Origin: Stenotrophomonas chelatiphaga
GTDB taxonomy: Bacteria > Pseudomonadota > Gammaproteobacteria > Xanthomonadales > Xanthomonadaceae
Assembly (NCBI RefSeq): GCF_001431535.1
Contig: NZ_LDJK01000013.1
Coordinates: 1-64,000, forward strand
Reading direction: 5' to 3'
Length of the DNA: 64,000 nucleotides
Positions 34,431 to 43,860 of the stretch are shown here, one piece after another. Each line of letters opens with the position of its first letter. The first letter of the stretch is position 1. Below the pieces are notes generated by a model. That model saw only the letters and a list, made by a program, of their open reading frames with translations. It did not search any database and had not been told where the DNA came from. The position numbers and the translations under genes are program-made.

Positions 34431-35234
34431 CCGCAGACCGGCGCAGTCCAGCGAGCGCTGCTGCGCCGCCCCGCTGCGCTGGCGCAGGCCCGGATCGGCC
34501 TTGCCGTCGGCCAGCGCGCCCTGCAGCCACCACGTGGAGGCGCCTTCGCCGCCGCTGAGCTGGGCCTGGAATCCAGCCGCGCGCAGTGCCGCCAGCCGGC
34601 GCTCGGCGCCTTCGCGATTGCGGTACTGGCCCAGCGCGATGGCGTTGGCGTCAGGTCCCTGGCCAATGACGTAGTAGTCGCTCAGGCCGGCGGCGACGAT
34701 CCGCTGCACGGTGGCCTGGGCCGCTTCGCGGTTCTCTGCAGGCGGCATCATCACCCGGTAGCGCGCGGTGGCACCGGGAGTCGATTGTTCGCGCAGGCGC
34801 GTTTGCGTCAGCGCCGCACCGGCCTTGGCCTGGGCGCCCTGGGCAGCGGCCTGGTCGGTGAACGGACCCAGCGCCACACAACGTTCGGGCGCTGCGGGGG
34901 TCGGCGCGGGTTCCGCTGCAGGGGCAGGCGGTGCCACCGCGCCAGCCGCAACCGGGGCCGGACGCACTTCGGCCACCGCGGGTGCTGCGGCCGGCGATGA
35001 AGCGGCCTCCGCCGCGGCAGGTTCGGCAGCGGTGGGCGTGCTATCGGTCAGCGGCGCAGTGGACGCCGCTGGCGAGGGCGCCGTCACCGGCGCGGCCGCA
35101 TCCACCAGCTGCAGTTCGGCCACGCCGGAAGGCGGCTTCACGTCCGGAACAACCGGCTCGCCGCGCAGCATCCACCACAGGGCGACGCTCACGTTGAGCA
35201 GCACGAGGAACACGATCAGGGCACGGGTCAGCAT
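34428..35234 (-). CDS. SPOR-domain membrane protein
   Basis: A 268-residue protein. There is one N-terminal transmembrane helix (4-22), a long Ala/Pro-rich periplasmic linker (about 35-115) and a C-terminal SPOR-like domain in two repeats (ERCVALGPFTDQAAAQGAQAKAG... and YYVIGQGPDANAIALGQYRNREGAERRLAALRAAGF). SPOR domains bind denuded peptidoglycan at division sites. It lies nine bases downstream of coaX. Confidence 0.8.
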   Translation of the reverse strand: MLTRALIVFLVLLNVSVALWWMLRGEPVVPDVKPPSGVAELQLVDAAAPVTAPSPAASTAPLTDSTPTAAEPAAAEAASSPAAAPAVAEVRPAPVAAGAVAPPAPAAEPAPTPAAPERCVALGPFTDQAAAQGAQAKAGAALTQTRLREQSTPGATARYRVMMPPAENREAAQATVQRIVAAGLSDYYVIGQGPDANAIALGQYRNREGAERRLAALRAAGFQAQLSGGEGASTWWLQGALADGKADPGLRQRSGAAQQRSLDCAGLR

Positions 35235-35243
35235 CTGCCGATC

Positions 35244-35984
35244 CTAGCCTGTCGCCGACGGCAGGTGAACGGCCCAGCGTGCCAGCCCATCCAGCACCAG
35301 CAGCGGCTGGTGGCCCGCATCGGCCGGCAGCTGCGGCAACAGCGCCGGTGCGCCGCCGCCGTGCAGCAGCAGGTCCACCGGCGCCTGCAGCCGCTGCTGC
35401 GCCTGCTCGCGGCTGCGTTCGATCAACGCGATCGCCGCGCCGTCGCAGCCGGATGCCAACGCATCATCGGTGTCATCGGCGAACTCGCGGTAGTGCCCGC
35501 CACTGGCCGGCAACTGCGCCGCGCGTGCATGCAGCGCTTCGCGCATGGTGGTCGGCGAGGCGGCGATGCGCCCCCCGTGGTGCTGCCCGTGCGCGTCCAG
35601 CAGGTCGATGGTCAGCGCGGTGCCGACCCCGGCCACCAGCACATGGCGCTGGGTGCGCGCCGCCGCCAGCAGCGCCAGGAAACGATCCACGCCGAAGCGC
35701 GCGGGCGTGGCGTAGGCGATGCGCACATCGGCGAACGCCGCTTCGGTGCGGGCCACGTGCACGTGCTGGAAGCGCATGCGCAGGATCTCCAGCATGGTGG
35801 CCGTCAGTCCGGCGGCGGCCACACTGGCCACGTAGGCGGTACCGCCCTGCGGCAGCGTGCGCAGCGCGTCGCCGCGCAGGTCTTCGGCACCGTGCGTCCA
35901 TGCCTGCACGTCGCCGGCGCGGTCGCCGAGCAGCGGTGCGTACTTGAAGCGGGAATTCCCCAAGTCGAACAACCAGTCGCTCAT
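35244..35984 (-). CDS. coaX: Type III pantothenate kinase
   Basis: A 246-residue ASKHA-fold enzyme that phosphorylates pantothenate as the first step of coenzyme A synthesis. Visible motifs are the phosphate loop DLGNSRFKY at the N-terminus, GVDRFLALLAA and the second phosphate region VAGVGTALTIDLLD followed by GGRIAASP. It overlaps birA by four bases, the common birA-coaX pairing. No type I kinase is seen in the window. Confidence 0.92.
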   Translation of the reverse strand: MSDWLFDLGNSRFKYAPLLGDRAGDVQAWTHGAEDLRGDALRTLPQGGTAYVASVAAAGLTATMLEILRMRFQHVHVARTEAAFADVRIAYATPARFGVDRFLALLAAARTQRHVLVAGVGTALTIDLLDAHGQHHGGRIAASPTTMREALHARAAQLPASGGHYREFADDTDDALASGCDGAAIALIERSREQAQQRLQAPVDLLLHGGGAPALLPQLPADAGHQPLLVLDGLARWAVHLPSATG

Positions 35985-36946
35985 CGTGCCCTCACGCTGA
36001 CTTCGCCGGCGTGCACAGGCTGCTCGCGGCCTTCGATTTCCACCCGCAGCGCGCCGTCTTCGGCCAGGCCCAGCGCGCGGCCGTCCTGCCAGGCGCCGCC
36101 CAGTTCCACCCGCACTTCGCGCCCGGCCAGGCTGTCCAGCGCGGCATAGCGCGGCAGGAACGGGGCCAGGCCCTCGGCTTCGAACTGCTCCAGCGCAGGC
36201 AGCAGCGCGGCCAGCACCGCGGTCGCCACCGCATTGCGCTGCACTGGCTCACCCGCCAGCTGGTCCAGGTCGGTCCACGGCTGGTCGATGCGTTCGGCGA
36301 AGGCCGGCGGCATGTGCACGTTGAGGCCGATGCCGATCACCGCACGCGCCGGCCCGGCGAACTCGCCGCCACCTTCCACCAGCAGGCCGCCCAGCTTGTG
36401 GCCGTCCACCACCAGGTCGTTGGGCCACTTCAGCTGCACCTGGGCATGGCCGAGCCCGCGCAGGGCTTCGGCCACCGCCACGCCGGCCACCAGGCTCAGC
36501 CCGCCCAGCTGGGCCAGCCCACCGGCGAAGCCCCTCAGCACCGAAAGGTAGATATGTGCGGCCAACGGCGAGGCCCAGTCGCGCCCGCGACGGCCGCGGC
36601 CCCCGGTCTGGCGCTCGGCCAGCAGGACGCGACTGCCGCGCGGCGGGGCGCTGCAGCGCAACAATTCGGTGTTGGTGGACACCGTGCTCCAGGTCACCTG
36701 CAGGTCGTCCAGCAGCGCATCGGCGGGTGCGGGCAGCGCAGCGCGGATGCCGCCAGCGTCCAGCAGGTCGACCGGCTGGGACAACGTGTAGCCGTCACCG
36801 GCGCGACCCTCGATCGCGACGCCGGCTGTCCTAAGTCCTTGAATGCGCTTCCAGATGGCCGCCCGGGTCTGGCCCAGCTCGCGGGCCAGGGCATCACCGG
36901 ACAAGGGCCCGGCGGCCAGTTTTGCCAGCAGTTCGCGGTCGTCCAC
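35981..36946 (-). CDS. birA: Bifunctional biotin ligase/repressor BirA
   Basis: A 321-residue protein that biotinylates carboxyl-carrier protein and represses biotin synthesis genes. An N-terminal winged-helix (residues 1-60, LGQTRAAIWKRIQGL) is followed by the ligase domain with the nucleotide loop GGRGRRGRDWASP and KWPNDLVV, and a C-terminal SH3-like part. I chose GTG 36946 because it gives the same length as E. coli BirA and has GGAAG upstream; an earlier ATG at 36985 would add 13 unrelated residues. Operon birA-coaX-SPOR gene. Confidence 0.9.
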   Translation of the reverse strand: MDDRELLAKLAAGPLSGDALARELGQTRAAIWKRIQGLRTAGVAIEGRAGDGYTLSQPVDLLDAGGIRAALPAPADALLDDLQVTWSTVSTNTELLRCSAPPRGSRVLLAERQTGGRGRRGRDWASPLAAHIYLSVLRGFAGGLAQLGGLSLVAGVAVAEALRGLGHAQVQLKWPNDLVVDGHKLGGLLVEGGGEFAGPARAVIGIGLNVHMPPAFAERIDQPWTDLDQLAGEPVQRNAVATAVLAALLPALEQFEAEGLAPFLPRYAALDSLAGREVRVELGGAWQDGRALGLAEDGALRVEIEGREQPVHAGEVSVRAR

Positions 36947-37035
36947 GGCAGCTTCCGTCAGATAAACAGGGAAAGTATGCGGCAAAGGAATTGCCGTTGC
37001 CGGGAGGGGCTTCCAATAGGCGACCGGATTCGGGC

Positions 37036-37041
37036 TAGAAT
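37036..37041 (+). promoter_or_regulatory. Candidate -10 box (TAGAAT) for the gene pair at 37069
   Basis: TAGAAT, 27 bases before the ATG at 37069, in a short divergent region with birA. Confidence 0.35.
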
Positions 37042-37068
37042 CGGGAACTCACCCGCCCTTAACCACGG

Positions 37069-37356
37069 ATGTCGTCGATGCGCTGTTCTGCCCATTGCCT
37101 GGTCCTGTTGATGGCCCCGCTGCTTGCCACCGCGTCCACCGTGATGGCCAGTGAAGGGCGCGGTGACTGTGTCTATTCCACGCCCGATGCCGAACGCCCG
37201 CCGACCGCGCGCAGTGCCGCCGCCGCGGTGCCCAGCACGCCGAAGCCGGTGCCTGCACAGGCCACCAGCAGTGGCGGCGGCGGTGGCGACGATGACGTGC
37301 TGCAGCGACTGCGCGCGCCGAAGTGGCACAGCTTCCTGCCGGGTATGTTCCGCTGA
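37069..37356 (+). CDS. Small secreted hypothetical protein upstream of mtfA
   Basis: A 95-residue product. The signal peptide covers about residues 4-27 (ending VMA), then a low-complexity Ser/Gly-rich region and a C-terminus LQRLRAPKWHSFLPGMFR. It begins 27 bases after a -10-like box. Its last 34 bases overlap the proposed start of the mtfA gene in another frame. The conserved-looking tail suggests a real gene. Function unknown. Confidence 0.5.
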   Translation: MSSMRCSAHCLVLLMAPLLATASTVMASEGRGDCVYSTPDAERPPTARSAAAAVPSTPKPVPAQATSSGGGGGDDDVLQRLRAPKWHSFLPGMFR

Positions 37357-38120
37357 TCCAGGCGTTGTCGCGCTGGCTGCGGCCAGCCCCCCGTCCCATT
37401 CCCGAACCGCTGTGGCAGCAGGCCTGCCGCGATATCCCGTGGCTGCAGGGCCTGCCCGTCGATCGCCTGGATGCGCTGCGCACGCTGGCGACCCGCTTCC
37501 TGCATGAAAAGACCATCAGCCCGCTCGGCGATCTGGTGCTGCGCGACGAAGACATCGTGCTGCTGGCGGCGGTGTGCTGCCTGCCACTGCTGGGGGTGGG
37601 CGAAGCCGGGTTGCGCGGCTGGTCGCAGCTGATCCTGTACCCGGACGCGTTCCGCGTGCAGCGCAGCCATGTCGATGCCGCCGGGGTGCTGCACGAGTGG
37701 GACGACGAACTGATCGGCGAGAGCTGGGACAGCGGTCCGTTGATCCTGTCGTGGGCGGATATCCAGGCCGACCTGCAGGCGCCGTTCGATGGCTACTGCG
37801 TGGCGGTGCACGAGATGGCGCACAAGATCGATGCGCTGGATGGCGCGATCGACGGCACGCCGCCGCTGCCGCGTGCCTGGCAACGCGAGTGGGCCGGTGA
37901 TTTCCAGCGCGCCTACGATGCGTTCTGCGTGCAGGTCGATGCGGGCGAGGAAATGCTGATCGACCCGTATGCGGCCGAGGCCCCGGAAGAGTTCTTCGCG
38001 GTGGTCACCGAGTACCACTTCTCCGCGCCGGACGTGCTGGCCGAGGCGCTGCCGACGGTGGCCGCGCACCTGCGGCGCTTCTATGGCGAGCCGCCTGCGC
38101 GGCAGCTACCTTCAGGGTAG
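37323..38120 (+). CDS. mtfA: M90-family zinc metallopeptidase (MtfA-like)
   Basis: A 265-residue cytosolic peptidase. The zinc motif is HEMAHK, with a downstream glutamate in EEFFAVVTEYHF; the segment WSQLILYPDAFRV is typical of MtfA/YeeI. In E. coli MtfA binds the glucose-PTS repressor Mlc, and similar enzymes are proposed to regulate transport. The start is uncertain: GTG 37323 overlaps the previous gene, and TTG 37365 is an alternative. It ends 12 bases from the convergent kinase gene. Confidence 0.82.
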   Translation: MAQLPAGYVPLIQALSRWLRPAPRPIPEPLWQQACRDIPWLQGLPVDRLDALRTLATRFLHEKTISPLGDLVLRDEDIVLLAAVCCLPLLGVGEAGLRGWSQLILYPDAFRVQRSHVDAAGVLHEWDDELIGESWDSGPLILSWADIQADLQAPFDGYCVAVHEMAHKIDALDGAIDGTPPLPRAWQREWAGDFQRAYDAFCVQVDAGEEMLIDPYAAEAPEEFFAVVTEYHFSAPDVLAEALPTVAAHLRRFYGEPPARQLPSG

Positions 38121-38132
38121 CGCCGGCAACCG

Positions 38133-39560
38133 TTACGGACCGGCCGGCAGCCGTACTTCGAAGCGGGCACCGCCCAGTTCGGACGAACGCGCGACCAGCA
38201 GTTCACCGCGGTAATCCTTGATCAGGTCCTGCACGATCGACAGGCCGATGCCGTGGCCCTGCACGCGCTCATCGCCGCGCACGCCACGCTGCAGCACCTT
38301 GGCGATATCTTCCGGGGCGATGCCCGGGCCATCGTCGTCCACCGCCAGCAGCAGGCCCGGGCGGCGGGTGTTCGGCGCCGGCTGCGGCTGCGCGGTCAGC
38401 AGCACGCGGCGGTTGGCCCACTTGAAGGCGTTCTCCAGCAGGTTGCCGAGCAGTTCCTGCAGGTCGCCGGGTTCGCCATGGAAGCGCGACCCCGGATCGA
38501 TGTCGAACTCGCACAGCACGCCCTTGGCGGCGTAGACCTTTTCCAGCCCGCGCACGATCTCTTCGGCGTTGGATTCGATCGGCAGCGGCGCGGAGAACAG
38601 CTTGTGCCCGGACGATGCGGCGCGTGCCAGCTGGTAGGACACCAGGTTGTTCATGCGCTGCAACTGCACGTCCAGTTCTTCGCGCAGCGCATCGTTGCTG
38701 GATCCGCTGTCCATCTGCGTGCGCAGCACGGCGATCGGAGTCTTCAGGCTGTGCGCCAGGTCGGCCAGCGTGTTGCGCTGGCGCTCCAGGTTCTCGCGCT
38801 CGCTTTCGATGAAGGCGTTGATGCTGTCGGTCAGCGGTTCCAGCTCACGCGGATGGCGTTCGCTCATGCGCTCGCTTTCGCCGCGCTGCACGCGGGTCAG
38901 CTCGGTGATCACCCGGCGCATCGGGCGCAGGCTCCACTGCAGGATGACCGTCTGCAGCAACAGCAGGATCAGGCCGATGCCGCCCAGGTAGAACCACACC
39001 CGGCCACGGAACACGCGCAGCTGCGCGCCCAGCGCACCGGAGTCTTCCATCACGTAGATGGTGTACGGGAATTCGGTCGCCGGGTCGGCGTCGGCATCCC
39101 ACACCAGGCCCAGCCCGTAGCGGTATACCGAGCCCTCGCTGCCGTCGATCTGGATGATCGGCAGCGGACCTTCGAATACTTCCTGACGCGGCGCCAGCAG
39201 GCCACCGCCGCGGCTGGGCAGCATCGGCCCTTCGGCGGACATTGAATTGACCTTGCCGTCCGGGGTGACCACCTGCAGGTACAGGCCGCTACCGGGCACG
39301 TCGAAGCGGGGATCCGGCGGCTGCTCGCGCAGGTACAGCGAACGGTCGCGGGTGAAGTCACTGCCGGCGGCGTAGGCGGTGGCGTAGTTCTTCAGGCGTT
39401 CGCGCAGGTTCGCGCGCGCGGTGTCGGCGAACGCCGCATCCAACGCGTAGCCGGCCAGCGCAAGGAACGCCACCAGGCCCACGGACGCAGCCAGCAGCTG
39501 GCGCGCCTGCAGGGAGCGCGGCCGCCAGCGTCGGAAGAACCACAGACGGCCGGACATCAT
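38133..39560 (-). CDS. phoQ: PhoQ-like sensor histidine kinase
   Basis: A 475-residue inner-membrane kinase. Transmembrane helices lie near 20-40 and 190-212, flanking a periplasmic sensor of about 150 residues rich in acidic patches. There is a HAMP-like linker, the phospho-acceptor motif LADLAHSLKTPIAVL and an ATPase domain with NLLENAFKWA and DDGPGI. The LAHSLKTP form is characteristic of PhoQ. Xanthomonad PhoPQ senses low divalent cations and antimicrobial peptides. It is 19 bases downstream of phoP. Confidence 0.9.
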   Translation of the reverse strand: MMSGRLWFFRRWRPRSLQARQLLAASVGLVAFLALAGYALDAAFADTARANLRERLKNYATAYAAGSDFTRDRSLYLREQPPDPRFDVPGSGLYLQVVTPDGKVNSMSAEGPMLPSRGGGLLAPRQEVFEGPLPIIQIDGSEGSVYRYGLGLVWDADADPATEFPYTIYVMEDSGALGAQLRVFRGRVWFYLGGIGLILLLLQTVILQWSLRPMRRVITELTRVQRGESERMSERHPRELEPLTDSINAFIESERENLERQRNTLADLAHSLKTPIAVLRTQMDSGSSNDALREELDVQLQRMNNLVSYQLARAASSGHKLFSAPLPIESNAEEIVRGLEKVYAAKGVLCEFDIDPGSRFHGEPGDLQELLGNLLENAFKWANRRVLLTAQPQPAPNTRRPGLLLAVDDDGPGIAPEDIAKVLQRGVRGDERVQGHGIGLSIVQDLIKDYRGELLVARSSELGGARFEVRLPAGP

Positions 39561-39579
39561 CTTCTCGCCTGCAGCAGGC

Positions 39580-40263
39580 TCAGCCCTCGTTGCGCGGGAT
39601 CGCGAAACGGTAGCCGCGACCGCGGACGGTCTCGATCGGCTTCAATTCACCGTCCGGATCCAGCTTCTTGCGCAGGCGGCCGATGAACACTTCCAGCACG
39701 TTGGAGTCGCGGTCGAAATCCTGCTGGTAGATGTGCTCGGTCAGGTCGGCCTTGGAGACCAGTTCACCGGCGTGCATCATCAGGTATTCCAGCACCTTGT
39801 ACTCGTAGCTGGTGAGGTCGACGTTGCTGCCGGCCACGCTGACGGTCTGTGCCGCCAGGTCCAGTGCCACCGGACCGCATTCCAGGGTCGGCTTGCTCCA
39901 GCCAGCGGCGCGGCGCAGCAGTGCATTGACGCGAGCCAGCAGCTCTTCGACATGGAACGGCTTGACCAGGTAATCGTCGGCGCCCTGCTTGAGGCCTTCG
40001 ACCTTGTCCTGCCAGCTGGAACGGGCGGTCAGGATCAGGACCGGGAATTTCTTGCCCTCGTCGCGCAGGGCCTTGATCAGCTCCATGCCGGACATCTTCG
40101 GCAGGCCCAGATCGATGATGCCGACGTCGAACGGCACTTCGCGGCCCATGTACAGACCTTCCTCGCCATCCTGCGCCGCATCGACGGCAAAGCCTTCGCG
40201 CTTGAGCCGGGCTGCAAGGGTCTCGCGCAGCGGGGCTTCGTCTTCGACCAGAAGGATACGCAT
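39580..40263 (-). CDS. phoP: PhoP-like response regulator
   Basis: A 227-residue OmpR-family regulator. Receiver Asp51, acidic pocket Glu7-Asp8 and Lys in LVKPF are present. The winged-helix C-terminus includes LTEHIYQQDFDRDSNVLEVFIGRLRKKL, the PhoP-typical recognition region. It controls envelope modification genes. It sits between a small secreted protein gene (74 bases upstream) and phoQ. Confidence 0.93.
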   Translation of the reverse strand: MRILLVEDEAPLRETLAARLKREGFAVDAAQDGEEGLYMGREVPFDVGIIDLGLPKMSGMELIKALRDEGKKFPVLILTARSSWQDKVEGLKQGADDYLVKPFHVEELLARVNALLRRAAGWSKPTLECGPVALDLAAQTVSVAGSNVDLTSYEYKVLEYLMMHAGELVSKADLTEHIYQQDFDRDSNVLEVFIGRLRKKLDPDGELKPIETVRGRGYRFAIPRNEG

Positions 40264-40337
40264 GAACTCTCCCTAGTGTGCTGGGGTCGGCCGGTTGGGC
40301 CGGTGGAAATCGGGTGTGATGCGACAATGATCCCCGT

Positions 40338-40742
40338 TCAGGGGTTATCGCCGCGTAGTGAAGACATATCCGATCGGGGCGGGCGGGGCTGTGAATGCTG
40401 CTGCACGGGATCATCCATGTAGCGGACGCGGCCACGCTCGTCCATGTATTTCACGCGGTTGATGTCGCGCCCATCGAACGGCACCCGCTCGGCACCCAGG
40501 ATGTGTCCACCGGTGGATCGCTGCACCCGCCGCACGGCGTCGGACAGGGAGCGCTCATCACCGCGCTGGGATCCACGCATCACCACTTCCGGGCGCTCGC
40601 GCATCGGCTGGCGCTGCGCCATGTTCTGCTGCATCGGACCCTGCATCGGCGCCTGCGCGCTGGCATGTAGCGGCACGAACACCGCCAGCGCCACGACCGT
40701 GGCGAGGGCAAGCTGGCAGCTGGAAGAACGGGAGGACATCAT
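40338..40742 (-). CDS. Small secreted PepSY-like protein preceding phoPQ
   Basis: A 134-residue exported protein. The signal peptide covers about residues 1-29 (ending ASAQA). A Gln/Met/Pro-rich linker leads to SLSDAVRRVQRSTGGHILGAERVPFDGRDINRVKYMDERGRVRYM, which resembles the short PepSY-type domain seen in proteins that accompany two-component systems. It is co-directional with phoP, 74 bases away, and could be a periplasmic modulator of PhoQ. That role is inference. Confidence 0.7.
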   Translation of the reverse strand: MMSSRSSSCQLALATVVALAVFVPLHASAQAPMQGPMQQNMAQRQPMRERPEVVMRGSQRGDERSLSDAVRRVQRSTGGHILGAERVPFDGRDINRVKYMDERGRVRYMDDPVQQHSQPRPPRSDMSSLRGDNP

Positions 40743-40949
40743 TGGATCCTAGCCGAGGCCGGCAATTCGTTCAAAAATTGTGAAGTCCGCGTCCGGACGC
40801 GAGGTCCGGGGCTTTACAAATCTTTTGCAAATTTCGGCTTTTGCCAGTGAATCCGGTCTGAACTTTCCTGAAGATCGGATGTCTATGTTCAGGTAAGTGA
40901 ACATACTAGCAGCATTCAGGGCCGTATGCGGCACCCGCTGCGCAGTGCG

Positions 40950-41966
40950 TCAGGCGGCTTCGCGCCCGCCATCACGTTCGGTGACCGCCAGCGCCTGCTC
41001 CACCAGGGACCAGTCCGCGCCCGGGCGGTGTGCGCCCTCGCTGAGGATCTGGCGGAACGCCCGGCCACCTGGTTGCCCGTGGAACAGGCCGAGGATGTGG
41101 CGGGTGATGTGCTTGAGCGCCGATCCTTCCGCCAGCCGCGCTTCCACATACGGACGCAGCGCGCGCAGCAGCGCCTGCCGGGTCTGCAGGGGGGCGCCGG
41201 TCTGCAGGGCCTCCAGCTGATGCAGCAGGTAGGGGTCATGGTAGGCCGCACGACCCAGCATCACCCCGTCCACCTTGCCCTGCTGGGCCTGCACCGCTTC
41301 GATGCTGGCCAGCCCGCCGTTGAGCACCACCGGCAGGCCGGGGCGCTCCTGCTTGAGCCGGTATGCCCAGTCGTAGCGCAGCGGCGGCACTTCGCGGTTT
41401 TCTTTCGGCGACAGGCCCTTCAGCCAGGCATTGCGCGCGTGCACCACCACCATCGGCGCACCGGCGGCGACCTGCTGGTCGACAAAGGCCGCGAAGGCGT
41501 CGTACTCGTTGTCATCGTCCACGCCCAGCCGGCACTTCACCGTCACCGGGATGTCCACCGCGGCCACCATCGCGGCCACGCAGTCCGCCACCAGCGCCGG
41601 CTCACGCATCAGGCAGGCACCGAAGCGGCCGGCCTGCACGCGGTCGGAGGGACAGCCGCAGTTGAGGTTGACCTCGTCATAGCCCCAGTCCTGGGCGATG
41701 CGTGCGGCCTGCGCCAGCAGTGCCGGGTCGCTGCCGCCCAGTTGCAGGGCCAGCGGCGTTTCGCCCGGATCGAAGCCGAGCAGGCGCTGGCGGTCGCCGT
41801 GGATCACCGCATTGGCGTGCACCATCTCCGTGTACAGCCGCGCGCCGGGCGCCAGCAGCCGGTGGAACACGCGGCAATGGCGGTCCGTCCAATCCATCAT
41901 CGGGGCGACGGAAAGGCGCAGGGAGTCGGCGTAGCGGGACGCGGCGGTGGCGGTAGGCTGGGTCAT
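40950..41966 (-). CDS. dusA: tRNA-dihydrouridine synthase A
   Basis: A 338-residue FMN enzyme that reduces uridines in the D loop of tRNA. The TIM barrel opens RLSVAPMMDWTDRHCRVFHRLLAP. The catalytic Cys lies in NLNCGCPSDRVQAGRFGACLM, and flavin-binding motifs KCRLG and VVVHARNAWLKGLSPKENR identify DusA rather than DusB or DusC. It stands alone upstream of a 207-base gap. Confidence 0.93.
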   Translation of the reverse strand: MTQPTATAASRYADSLRLSVAPMMDWTDRHCRVFHRLLAPGARLYTEMVHANAVIHGDRQRLLGFDPGETPLALQLGGSDPALLAQAARIAQDWGYDEVNLNCGCPSDRVQAGRFGACLMREPALVADCVAAMVAAVDIPVTVKCRLGVDDDNEYDAFAAFVDQQVAAGAPMVVVHARNAWLKGLSPKENREVPPLRYDWAYRLKQERPGLPVVLNGGLASIEAVQAQQGKVDGVMLGRAAYHDPYLLHQLEALQTGAPLQTRQALLRALRPYVEARLAEGSALKHITRHILGLFHGQPGGRAFRQILSEGAHRPGADWSLVEQALAVTERDGGREAA

Positions 41967-42054
41967 GGGGACGCTGGAGAATCGGGGTGGCAGGCAATGC
42001 CTGCATGATCAATAGTTTACACCGGTCGGCTGAATGATCCGGGTGGGCACGGGC

Positions 42055-42111
42055 GTGACGACCAACGGTCGTCACCCACCAACAGCAGGACGGCCAGCGG
42101 CCGTCACTACC
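42055..42111. repeat. Two adjacent REP-like hairpins
   Basis: GTGACGACC-AAC-GGTCGTCAC at 42055-42075, then GACGGCC-AGC-GGCCGTC followed by CACTAC (the reverse of GTAG) at 42089-42111. They lie between dusA and the SulP gene. Members of the GTAG/SMAG-type family. Confidence 0.8.
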
Positions 42112-42119
42112 GGCAGGGA

Positions 42120-43586
42120 TCAGTGCGCGCTGCCTGCGGGGCTGTTGCGCCCTACCCGCTCGATCAGCGTTTCGCTGGCGGCGTTCAGGCCTGCCACCTC
42201 CACTGCCGCGCCATGCGCGCGCAGCTTCTCCACCGCGCGCTCCAGCGCCCCGACCGCGGTGAGGTCCCACAGATGCGCGTGCTGCAGGTCGATCACCACC
42301 CGCGGTGCCACCTGCTGGTAATCGAATGCCGCGCCGAACTGGCCGGCCGAAGCAAAGAACACCTGGCCTTTGACGCGATAGCGCTGCACGCCCGGCTGCG
42401 GCTCGTCGCGCTGCACGTCGAGCATGCCGCCGACCTTGCGCGCGAAGAACAACGCCGACAGCAGCACACCGCTGAGCACGCCCTTGGCCAGGTCATGGGT
42501 CGCCACGGTGACCACCACCGTCAGCAGCATCACTGCCGAGGAACTGCGCGGATGGGTGCGCAGGTCACGCAGCGAGCGCCAGCTGAAGGTGCCGATGCTG
42601 ACCATGATCATCACCGCCACAAGCGCGGCCATCGGGATCTGCCGCACCAGGTCGCTGCCGTACACCACCAGCACCAGCAACAGGGTGCCGGCGATCAGGC
42701 AGGACAGGCGTCCACGCCCGCCACTGGTCACGTTGATCACCGACTGGCCGATCATCGCGCAACCGGCCATGCCACCGAAGAAACCGGTCACCGTATTGGC
42801 CAGGCCCTGCCCGGCACACTCGCGGTTGCGCTCGCTCGGGGTTTCGGTGATGTCCTCCACGATCTGCAGGGTCATCATCGATTCCAGCAACCCCACCACC
42901 GCCAGCGTGGCCGACACCGGCAGCAGGATGCGCAGCGTTTCCCAGGTGATTGGCACGTCGGGCAGGAAGAACGAGGGCAGGCTGTCGGGCAGCTGGCCCA
43001 TGTCGCCCACGGTGCGCACGTCGATGCCGAAGCCGATCACCACTGCGGTCAGGATGCCGATCGCCACCAGCGGCGACGGCACCGCGCGGGTGATGCGCGG
43101 CAGCAGGTAGATGATCGCCAGCGCGGCGGCGCACAGCAGGTAGACCATCGGGCCACGGCCGACCAGTTCCGGCAGCTGCGCCATGAAGATCAGGATGGCG
43201 AGTGCGTTGACGAAGCCGGTGATGACCGAGCGCGAGACGAAGCGCATCAGCGAACCGAGCTTCAGCGCGCCGGCGGCCATCTGCAGCAGGCCGGTCAGGA
43301 TGGTGGCGGCGAACAGGTACTGCAGGCCGTGGTCCTTGACCAGGTCGACCATCACCAGGGCCATCGCGCCGGTGGCGGCAGAGATCATGCCGGGGCGGCC
43401 GCCGGCGATGGCGGTGATGACCGCGATCGAGAACGAAGCGTACAGGCCGACCTTGGGGTCGACCCCGGCGATCAGCGAGAACGCGATCGCTTCGGGGATC
43501 AGCGCGAGGGCGACGACGATGCCGGACAGCACGTCGCCACGGACGTTGCCGAGCCACTGCTGGCGCAGCGGGTAATGGGTCTGCAT
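42120..43586 (-). CDS. SulP-family anion transporter with STAS domain
   Basis: A 488-residue inner-membrane transporter. The opening [33 protein letters not shown] is the SulP signature. About 11-14 helices follow to residue 385, then a C-terminal STAS domain (about 395-488, [27 protein letters not shown]). Family members move sulfate, bicarbonate or dicarboxylates. No carbonic anhydrase or cys gene is adjacent, so the substrate is undetermined. Confidence 0.9.
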   Translation of the reverse strand: MQTHYPLRQQWLGNVRGDVLSGIVVALALIPEAIAFSLIAGVDPKVGLYASFSIAVITAIAGGRPGMISAATGAMALVMVDLVKDHGLQYLFAATILTGLLQMAAGALKLGSLMRFVSRSVITGFVNALAILIFMAQLPELVGRGPMVYLLCAAALAIIYLLPRITRAVPSPLVAIGILTAVVIGFGIDVRTVGDMGQLPDSLPSFFLPDVPITWETLRILLPVSATLAVVGLLESMMTLQIVEDITETPSERNRECAGQGLANTVTGFFGGMAGCAMIGQSVINVTSGGRGRLSCLIAGTLLLVLVVYGSDLVRQIPMAALVAVMIMVSIGTFSWRSLRDLRTHPRSSSAVMLLTVVVTVATHDLAKGVLSGVLLSALFFARKVGGMLDVQRDEPQPGVQRYRVKGQVFFASAGQFGAAFDYQQVAPRVVIDLQHAHLWDLTAVGALERAVEKLRAHGAAVEVAGLNAASETLIERVGRNSPAGSAH

Positions 43587-43670
43587 GGGAGGTTCCTGGT
43601 GACCGCGGGCAGGGCCACAAATGCGCGGCCGCGGTAGGCGCGCAAGTCTACGGCAGCCAACGGCGGCAAG

Positions 43671-43810
43671 GTAGTGACGGCCGCTGGCCGTCCCGCGGTG
43701 GGCCTTGCTTTGGTGGGTGACGACCGTTGGTCGTCACGCCGCTTCGCTCGCCGAGCGTGGCTCGGCGCTACCTGCCTGATCCTGGTAGTGACGGCCGCTG
43801 GCCGTCCCGC
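43671..43810. repeat. Cluster of four REP-like hairpins
   Basis: GTAG-type units at 43671-43696 and 43785-43810 are identical (GTAG then TGACGGCC-GCT-GGCCGTC). Between them lie GTGACGACC-GTT-GGTCGTCAC at 43717-43737 and a third type, CGCCGAG-CGTGG-CTCGGCG ending CTACC, at 43749-43772. They occupy the divergent gap between the SulP and CDF genes. Confidence 0.85.
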
Positions 43811-43860
43811 TGTGGGCAGCGGCTCCTGCGGCTGCCTTCGGCGCTGCCAGGGCCGGGCGG

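Noticed and set aside
36947-36985. Upstream ATG of birA
   Set aside because: It adds 13 residues not expected in BirA; GTG 36946 has a ribosome site and gives a 321-residue protein.
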